A DNA stretch of 11,546 nt from positions 1-11,546 of the forward strand of contig JAGNPF010000014.1 in the NCBI GenBank assembly GCA_017989775.1. The letters run 5' to 3'. The notes under the pieces are model-generated. The model saw only the letters and a list, made by a program, of their open reading frames with translations. It was not told where the DNA came from and did no database searches. The stretch's first letter is position 1. Each line of letters opens with the position of its first letter. A program made the translations under genes and the position numbers. Below are positions 8,082 through 11,546 of the stretch, in pieces. The stretch comes from Flavobacterium sp. GTDB lineage: Bacteria > Bacteroidota > Bacteroidia > Flavobacteriales > Flavobacteriaceae.

Positions 8082-8122
8082 AAAATCCCGATTGTGAAAA
8101 TTTTGCAATCGGGATTTTTTTT
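8082..8122 (+). terminator. Rho-independent terminator of the TPR-protein gene
   Basis: AAAATCCCGATTG (8082-8094) and CAATCGGGATTTT (8106-8118) are perfect reverse complements with an 11-base loop, followed by T residues through 8122 (eight in all). It lies 27 bp past the stop. The opposite strand also ends in a short T run (five), so it may also catch transcripts coming from the peptidase gene on the minus strand. Confidence 0.9.
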
Positions 8123-8273
8123 ATGGGTTTTGCTAACTTTATCTGAAAGTCAAAAAGGGGAGCCATTAGTTGAATTAAGATTTATGATGAACTTGGTTTG
8201 CTTGTAAATATTGGGCAAACAGGCGAAGCAACCTTGATTTACTTGATGGTTTGAAAAGAATGGGTTTGCAGAA
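8123..8273. other. Intergenic stretch without a recognisable gene
   Basis: These 151 bp lie between the convergent TPR-protein and NlpC/P60 genes. All frames are broken by frequent stops. There is a weak 6-bp inverted repeat, GTTTGC (8196-8201) and GCAAAC (8215-8220), without a T-tract. I see no RNA gene or clear regulatory site. Confidence 0.6.
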
Positions 8274-9035
8274 TTATATAATCTTTTTGATGACTCGCAG
8301 TTTGTGTGTATGCCTGTTGGTTTCGGAATTGTAAATTCCCAGATGATCCAGGCGGTCAATGCGGACTTTTCCGCTGGCATGAATGATGTAATTGTCGTTC
8401 ATAACAATACCCACGTGAATGATGTTGCCTTCCTCGTTGTCGAAAAAAGCCAAATCACCTGGTTCGCATTCCTCGATAAAACTTAGGGCTTCTCCTTGAG
8501 TAGCCTGTTGTGAAGCGTCTCTCAGGAGTTTGTAGCCGTTGAGTTTGTAAACCATTTGCGTAAAACCGGAACAGTCAATTCCAAAAGGCGTTTTGCCGCC
8601 CCAAAGATAAGGAGCGTTTAGATACATAAAAGCGGTGTTCAGCAAGCAGCTTTTGGGTTTGATGCCGCTTATTTTGGTGCCTTCAAAGTTGAGGTTTGTG
8701 GTGTTGATGTCGCCGTGGTTCAGAAAAGACAATGAGGCTCCTAATGGAATGGGCAGCAGCATGTTGTTGGGGCCTGTGATGTATTCCAGTAAATCCGCAT
8801 TCAAAACAACGGCATCTTTTGATAATTGGTTGTATTCCGATTCCGATATGATTTGGTATTGTTTGGAATCGACCCAACCTTCATAATCGTCGTATTGCAA
8901 TTTTATTTTGGACCATTGTTTTGATTGTTCCAGAATTTCAAAATATTCGCCAAACAGTACTTGGGAAACAATTTCACTTCTGTCGCTGGGTTCAAACCGA
9001 AGTGGGATCATGGCTAGATTACAAATTCCGAACAT
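8274..9035 (-). CDS. SH3-domain NlpC/P60 family cysteine peptidase (C40)
   Basis: A 253-residue protein. Residues about 5-62 form a bacterial SH3-like domain (PLRFEPSDRSEIVSQVLFGE ... WSKIKLQYDDYEGWVDSKQY). Residues about 130-250 form an NlpC/P60 domain with the catalytic cysteine C155 in GIDCSGFTQ, the GDLAFF motif at 193-198, catalytic H207 in IIHVGIV and H219 in YIIHASG as the likely third residue. Family members hydrolyse the gamma-D-glutamyl-to-diamino-acid bond of peptidoglycan stem peptides, and this SH3 plus NlpC/P60 layout resembles YkfC-type enzymes. There is no signal peptide (start MFGICNLAMIPLRF), which suggests cytosolic action on recycled murein peptides, or export by another route. 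The gene begins 17 bp after the stop of the thiolase gene and is probably co-transcribed with it; no separate promoter is obvious in the gap. Confidence 0.92.
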   Translation of the reverse strand: MFGICNLAMIPLRFEPSDRSEIVSQVLFGEYFEILEQSKQWSKIKLQYDDYEGWVDSKQYQIISESEYNQLSKDAVVLNADLLEYITGPNNMLLPIPLGASLSFLNHGDINTTNLNFEGTKISGIKPKSCLLNTAFMYLNAPYLWGGKTPFGIDCSGFTQMVYKLNGYKLLRDASQQATQGEALSFIEECEPGDLAFFDNEEGNIIHVGIVMNDNYIIHASGKVRIDRLDHLGIYNSETNRHTHKLRVIKKII

Positions 9036-9052
9036 TTAAGTTTTTTTAATTT

Positions 9053-10231
9053 TTAATATTTTTCGATAACAATTGCCGAAGCGCCACCGCCTCCGTTGCA
9101 AATGGCTGCCGCTCCAATTTTTCCGTTATTTTGTTCCAAAACATTCAATAAAGTGACGATTATTCGTGTTCCGGAACATCCTAGTGGGTGGCCCAGAGAA
9201 ACAGCTCCGCCATTTACGTTTATTTTTGATTCATCCAATCCAAGGATTTTGGCATTGACCAAGCCCACCACGGCAAAAGCTTCGTTGAATTCGAAATAAT
9301 CTACTTCATTTAGGGTCAATTCGGCTTTTTTCAATGCTTTGGAAATGGCTTTTGAAGGACTTGTGGTAAACCATTTTGGGTCTTGGGCGGCATCGGCATA
9401 ACTTCTGATGTAGGCCAAAGGTTTTAATTCCAAGGCCAATGCTTTTTCTTCGGTCATCAATACCAAGACGGCAGCGCCATCATTTATGGTGGATGCATTG
9501 GCAGCTGTCACGGTTCCGTTTTTGGTGAAAACGGGATTCAAGGAAGGAATTTTTTCTAAATTGACGTTGGTGAATTCTTCGTCTTTGGAAACCATTATTG
9601 GGTCTCCTTTTCTTTGCGGAACGGTAACAGGAACAATTTCGTTGTCAAATTTTCCGGCATTCCAAGCCTTTGCAGAACGTTCATAGGATTGAATTGCAAA
9701 GCGATCTTGTTCTTCGCGGCTAATCTTGTATTCCGAGGCACACAAGTCGCCACAAACGCCCATGGTGTTGTTGTCGTAGGCATCGGTCAATCCGTCTTTC
9801 TGTATTCCGTCCATTATCGTGGCGGGACCAAATTTATGACCGTTTCTCAAATGGATGTAATGCGGAATCAGGCTCATGTTTTCCATTCCTCCGGCAACCA
9901 CGATTTCGGCATCGCCACATTGAATGGCTTGTGCTCCCATCATCACTGATTTCATTCCCGAGGCGCAAACTTTGTTGACGGTGGTACAAGTCACGGAATT
10001 CGGCAAACCTGCATGAATGGCGGCTTGTCTGGCGGGTGCTTGTCCAAGACCAGCTTGGATGACACAACCCATAAAAATTTCGTCAACTAAATTGGCATCC
10101 AATTGGATTTTGTTCAAGGCTCCTTTTATGGCAACAGCCCCCAATCTTGGCGCTTCCACGGTGGATAAACCTCCCATAAAGCTTCCGATTGGAGTCCTGA
10201 CGGCCGAAACGATGACAACTTTGTTGGACAT
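9053..10231 (-). CDS. Acetyl-CoA C-acetyltransferase (biosynthetic-type thiolase II)
   Basis: A 392-residue thiolase, the standard length of the AtoB/PhaA/ThlA group, which interconverts two acetyl-CoA with acetoacetyl-CoA and CoA. The active-site residues fall at the same numbers as in the well-studied Zoogloea enzyme: nucleophile C89 in NKVCASGMKS, N316 in NEAFA, H348 in SLGHPLG and C378 in ICNGGGGA. NEAFA in place of HEAFA favours the biosynthetic class over degradative 3-ketoacyl-CoA thiolases, although chain-length preference cannot be fixed from sequence. It is a soluble cytoplasmic enzyme, likely a tetramer like its relatives. No beta-oxidation or polyhydroxyalkanoate partner gene is adjacent; the only linked gene is the NlpC/P60 peptidase 17 bp downstream. 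The start ATG at 10231 gives MSNKVVIVSAVRTPIGSF, the normal thiolase N-terminus. Confidence 0.95.
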   Translation of the reverse strand: MSNKVVIVSAVRTPIGSFMGGLSTVEAPRLGAVAIKGALNKIQLDANLVDEIFMGCVIQAGLGQAPARQAAIHAGLPNSVTCTTVNKVCASGMKSVMMGAQAIQCGDAEIVVAGGMENMSLIPHYIHLRNGHKFGPATIMDGIQKDGLTDAYDNNTMGVCGDLCASEYKISREEQDRFAIQSYERSAKAWNAGKFDNEIVPVTVPQRKGDPIMVSKDEEFTNVNLEKIPSLNPVFTKNGTVTAANASTINDGAAVLVLMTEEKALALELKPLAYIRSYADAAQDPKWFTTSPSKAISKALKKAELTLNEVDYFEFNEAFAVVGLVNAKILGLDESKINVNGGAVSLGHPLGCSGTRIIVTLLNVLEQNNGKIGAAAICNGGGGASAIVIEKY

Positions 10232-10466
10232 GATGAGTTCTGTGACTTGATTGAAATGCGAATTTAATCATTTTTGGGCAGAAACTAAATTAGATTTTTG
10301 ATATTATTGTGTCGTCTTTGGGTAAATTTTGAAATATTAGTTCCTGTTCTTTTGTCAATATTCGTTTAAAGTAGGCGGAAACGGTTTTTTATGAACAAGC
10401 TATACATTTGATTGTTAATGTTTTTGAAAGCTGCTTAAAAAAACATTGAAAAAAACAGGTTATTTA
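10232..10466. other. Divergent intergenic region between the thiolase gene and the tRNA operon
   Basis: About 235 bp with no credible coding frame. The minus strand must hold the thiolase promoter; TAATTTAG (10294-10287) and TAAATTCG (10267-10260) are each one base off TAnnTTTG, but neither has a convincing -33 partner, so I do not choose between them. The right half contains a dyad, listed separately. Confidence 0.45.
10417..10447. repeat. Dyad upstream of the tRNA operon promoter
   Basis: AATGTTTTT (10417-10425) and AAAAACATT (10439-10447) are perfect 9-bp reverse complements around a 13-base centre that itself contains AAGC and GCTT. It ends 19 bp before the tRNA -33 element. It could be a regulator site or simply a chance product of A and T runs. 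Confidence 0.3.
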
Positions 10467-10498
10467 TTTGTGAAATATAGAATAGAGCCCTACATTTG
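10467..10498 (+). promoter_or_regulatory. Promoter of the tRNA operon
   Basis: TTTG at 10467-10470, a 20-base spacer, then TACATTTG at 10491-10498, a perfect match to the Bacteroidota TTTG-N19-21-TAnnTTTG promoter. It lies 35 bp before the first tRNA gene. This is the best promoter match in the window. Confidence 0.8.
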
Positions 10499-10533
10499 CA
10501 ACCGCTTAAAAGGAATATAAGTTCTTATTTATT

Positions 10534-10620
10534 GGAGAGTTGCCTGAGTGGCCGAAAGGACTTGTTTGCTAAACAAGCGTATGGGAAACTGTACCAAGGG
10601 TTCGAATCCCTTACTCTCCG
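10534..10620 (+). tRNA. tRNA-Ser (anticodon GCT)
   Basis: An 87-nt cloverleaf. Acceptor stem GGAGAGT (10534-10540) pairs with ACTCTCC (10613-10619), with discriminator G10620. The anticodon stem CTTGT/ACAAG (10561-10565 and 10573-10577) closes the loop TTGCTAA with GCT at 10568-10570. A long variable arm, as expected for tRNA-Ser, precedes the T-arm with GGTTCGAATCC. It decodes AGC and AGU. CCA is not encoded, so it must be added after transcription. First gene of the operon. Confidence 0.96.
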
Positions 10621-10633
10621 CTTTTTTTGCACT

Positions 10634-10696
10634 CGGGGTGTAGCGTAGCTCGGTTATCGCGTCCCGATTGGAAATCGGGAAGACCGCATTAGGTTC
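10634..10696 (+). pseudogene. Broken, chimeric tRNA-Pro-like element
   Basis: Positions 10633-10661 are identical over 29 nt to 10739-10767, the base before tRNA-Pro plus its acceptor 5' strand, D-arm and base 26. The sequence then departs. A different but fully paired arm follows (TCCCGATT 10662-10669 with AATCGGGA 10673-10680); read as a 5-bp stem with a 7-nt loop it would present GGA, a serine anticodon, in a TTGGAAA loop. After that ACCGCATTAGGTTC still resembles the Pro variable and T-arm start, but the rest of the T-arm and the acceptor 3' strand are gone. It cannot fold into a complete tRNA. A shared ATTGAAAT after both copies (10704-10711 and 10818-10825) suggests a decayed tandem duplication. 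It is probably co-transcribed with its neighbours and removed during processing; a role as a small RNA cannot be excluded. Confidence 0.75.
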
Positions 10697-10739
10697 TTAT
10701 TATATTGAAATTAAAACAAATATTTTTAAATAAAATATT

Positions 10740-10814
10740 CGGGGTGTAGCGTAGCTCGGTTATCGCGCCTGCTTTGGGAGCAGGAGGCCGCAGGTTCGAA
10801 TCCTGCCACCCCGA
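10740..10814 (+). tRNA. tRNA-Pro (anticodon TGG)
   Basis: A 75-nt cloverleaf. Acceptor CGGGGTG (10740-10746) pairs with CACCCCG (10807-10813), with discriminator A10814; the C1-G72 pair is typical of bacterial tRNA-Pro. Anticodon stem CCTGC/GCAGG closes the loop TTTGGGA with TGG at 10775-10777. The T-arm is GCAGG-TTCGAAT-CCTGC. It can read the CCN family with a modified wobble U. CCA is not encoded. Confidence 0.96.
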
Positions 10815-10828
10815 CAAATTGAAATAAT

Positions 10829-10902
<74 letters not shown>

Positions 10903-10906
10903 CAAG

Positions 10907-10934
10907 AAAAACCACTCCATCGAGTGGTTTTTTT
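10907..10934 (+). terminator. Rho-independent terminator of the tRNA operon
   Basis: AAAAACCACTC (10907-10917) and GAGTGGTTTTT (10922-10932) are perfect 11-bp complements with a CATC loop, ending in seven T residues (10928-10934). It starts 5 bp after tRNA-Arg. Confidence 0.92.
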
Positions 10935-10995
10935 GTTTCTATTTTATATCCAAAAGGAAGGAATTACTTCTATATTTTATATTCCAAGGAATTGA

Positions 10996-11236
10996 ATCGG
11001 ATCAGGAGCAAAAGTTGGGGTTATGCAAAAAGATTGGATAACCGAACAAGAAGAAATCTATATTTCTCAGTCCTCTGAATTGACTTCTAAAAGCTTTTAT
11101 TTTGGACACGAATAAATTTATCGTGCCAATGAATGAATCACTCACATTTAGAGAATACAAAAAATCAAACGGAAAGGTTGTACATTCTATTTCAGGACAT
11201 TTGCTTTTAAAAGTTTCTGTCGCTAATTGTCACTAA
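10996..11236 (+). pseudogene. Possible frameshifted coding remnant of unknown origin
   Basis: Two overlapping short plus-strand frames look protein-like. One is open from 10996 and reads IGSGAKVGVMQKDWITEQEE before a stop at 11113-11115; the other is open from 11084 and includes FILDTNKFIVPMNESLTFRE, ending at 11234-11236. A single frameshift within 11084-11112 would join them. There is no start codon or promoter that makes sense of either, and I do not recognise the family. It could be chance frames in AT-rich DNA. The end overlaps the stop of the minus-strand gene to the right. Confidence 0.25.
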
Positions 11237-11546
11237 TTTTTATTAATGACTTTAACCGTAACTTTGTTGTTGATGATTACAATATAAATTCCCGCCGGTG
11301 CTAGCCAATTTTCTTCCATTTCCTGGGTTCCATTCCATTCGAAAGAATGTATTTTTGTTCCCGACATAGTATAGATTACAACGCTATCAATAGGGAAATT
11401 GGTTGCCATTTTAATTTTGCTTTTATCAAACAGTACTCTTGCTTTTATATTTCGATCAGGCTGAGCCGATTCAACAGATAAATTGGAAAGTGAAAAAGAG
11501 GTGGTGCTTCCGGATAAATTTTCAGTAGGAAAAACAACCGTATTTG
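11233..11546 (-). CDS. C-terminal end of a type IX secretion system cargo protein (partial, N-terminus off the right edge)
   Basis: A minus-strand frame enters from the right edge and ends at TAG (11235-11233), giving 103 residues. The last 65 or so residues have the pattern of the T9SS type A C-terminal sorting domain: a strand with a basic patch (KSKIKMATNFPIDSVVIYT), a turn-strand MSGTKIHSFEW, then LAPAGIYIVIINNKVTVKVI and a short basic end NKN. Such domains direct outer-membrane passage by the Por/T9SS machinery and are cleaved or anchored at the surface. The catalytic or binding part lies outside the window, so the protein's activity is unknown. No clear terminator follows the stop. Confidence 0.82.
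   Translation of the reverse strand, partial: NTVVFPTENLSGSTTSFSLSNLSVESAQPDRNIKARVLFDKSKIKMATNFPIDSVVIYTMSGTKIHSFEWNGTQEMEENWLAPAGIYIVIINNKVTVKVINKN

Noticed and set aside
8196..8220. Short inverted repeat GTTTGC/GCAAAC as a terminator for the peptidase gene
   Set aside because: The stem is only 6 bp, the loop is 13 nt, and no T-tract follows on either strand.
8150..8380. Minus-strand 76-residue frame overlapping the end of the peptidase gene
   Set aside because: It overlaps the NlpC/P60 catalytic region in another frame, has no recognisable family, and its 3' half is stop-rich intergenic DNA in the other frames.
9096..10271. Plus-strand and alternative-frame minus-strand readings over the thiolase gene
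   Set aside because: The thiolase frame is complete with all active-site residues in place; the others are shadows.
10633..10767. Duplicated tRNA-Pro end as an integrative-element attachment site
   Set aside because: Integration usually duplicates the 3' end of a tRNA gene; here the 5' half is repeated and only about 106 bp separate the copies, with no integrase or cargo between.

Overview
The window reads as chromosomal DNA from a Bacteroidota member, most likely a Flavobacterium or close relative. The support is AT-rich intergenic DNA, promoters of the Bacteroidota type (TTTG, then TAnnTTTG) with no clear Shine-Dalgarno sequences, a type IX secretion (T9SS) C-terminal sorting domain, a flavobacterial-style ClpC and GyrA, and a RimK ligase carrying an N-terminal zinc-protease-like domain. 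No species can be named from this alone.

Layout from left to right. Positions 1-938 (minus) hold the N-terminal two-thirds or so of a RimK-type ATP-grasp protein that runs off the left edge. Its gene is absent from a simple closed-ORF list because it has no stop in the window. Positions 939-1205 hold its likely promoter, a 21-bp perfect inverted repeat and the clpC terminator. Positions 1206-3749 (minus) hold clpC, a two-AAA+ Clp chaperone/unfoldase. The 263-bp divergent spacer 3750-4012 carries promoters for clpC and gyrA plus two dyads. Positions 4013-6664 (plus) hold gyrA, DNA gyrase subunit A, with a long acidic tail. A strong terminator follows, and the promoter of the next gene sits directly on its 3' side. 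That gene, 6762-8054 (plus), encodes an exported TPR-repeat protein of unknown role and has its own terminator.

On the minus strand, 10231-9053 encodes a biosynthetic-type acetyl-CoA acetyltransferase, followed after 17 bp by an SH3 plus NlpC/P60 cysteine peptidase (9035-8274), probably one transcript. Positions 10467-10934 are a tRNA operon (plus): promoter, tRNA-Ser(GCT), a broken tRNA-Pro-like copy, tRNA-Pro(TGG), tRNA-Arg(TCT) and a terminator. Positions 10935-11232 contain only what looks like a decayed coding remnant. Positions 11233-11546 (minus) are the C-terminal end of a T9SS-secreted protein that enters from the right edge.

This is mainly a housekeeping region: topology control, proteostasis, translation, acyl-CoA metabolism and peptidoglycan turnover. 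I found no defence system, mobile element, CRISPR array or biosynthetic cluster, and no convincing undescribed multi-gene system. The points most worth a second look are the chimeric tRNA-like element at 10634-10696, the inverted repeat at 1063-1120, and the overlap of terminator and promoter downstream of gyrA.
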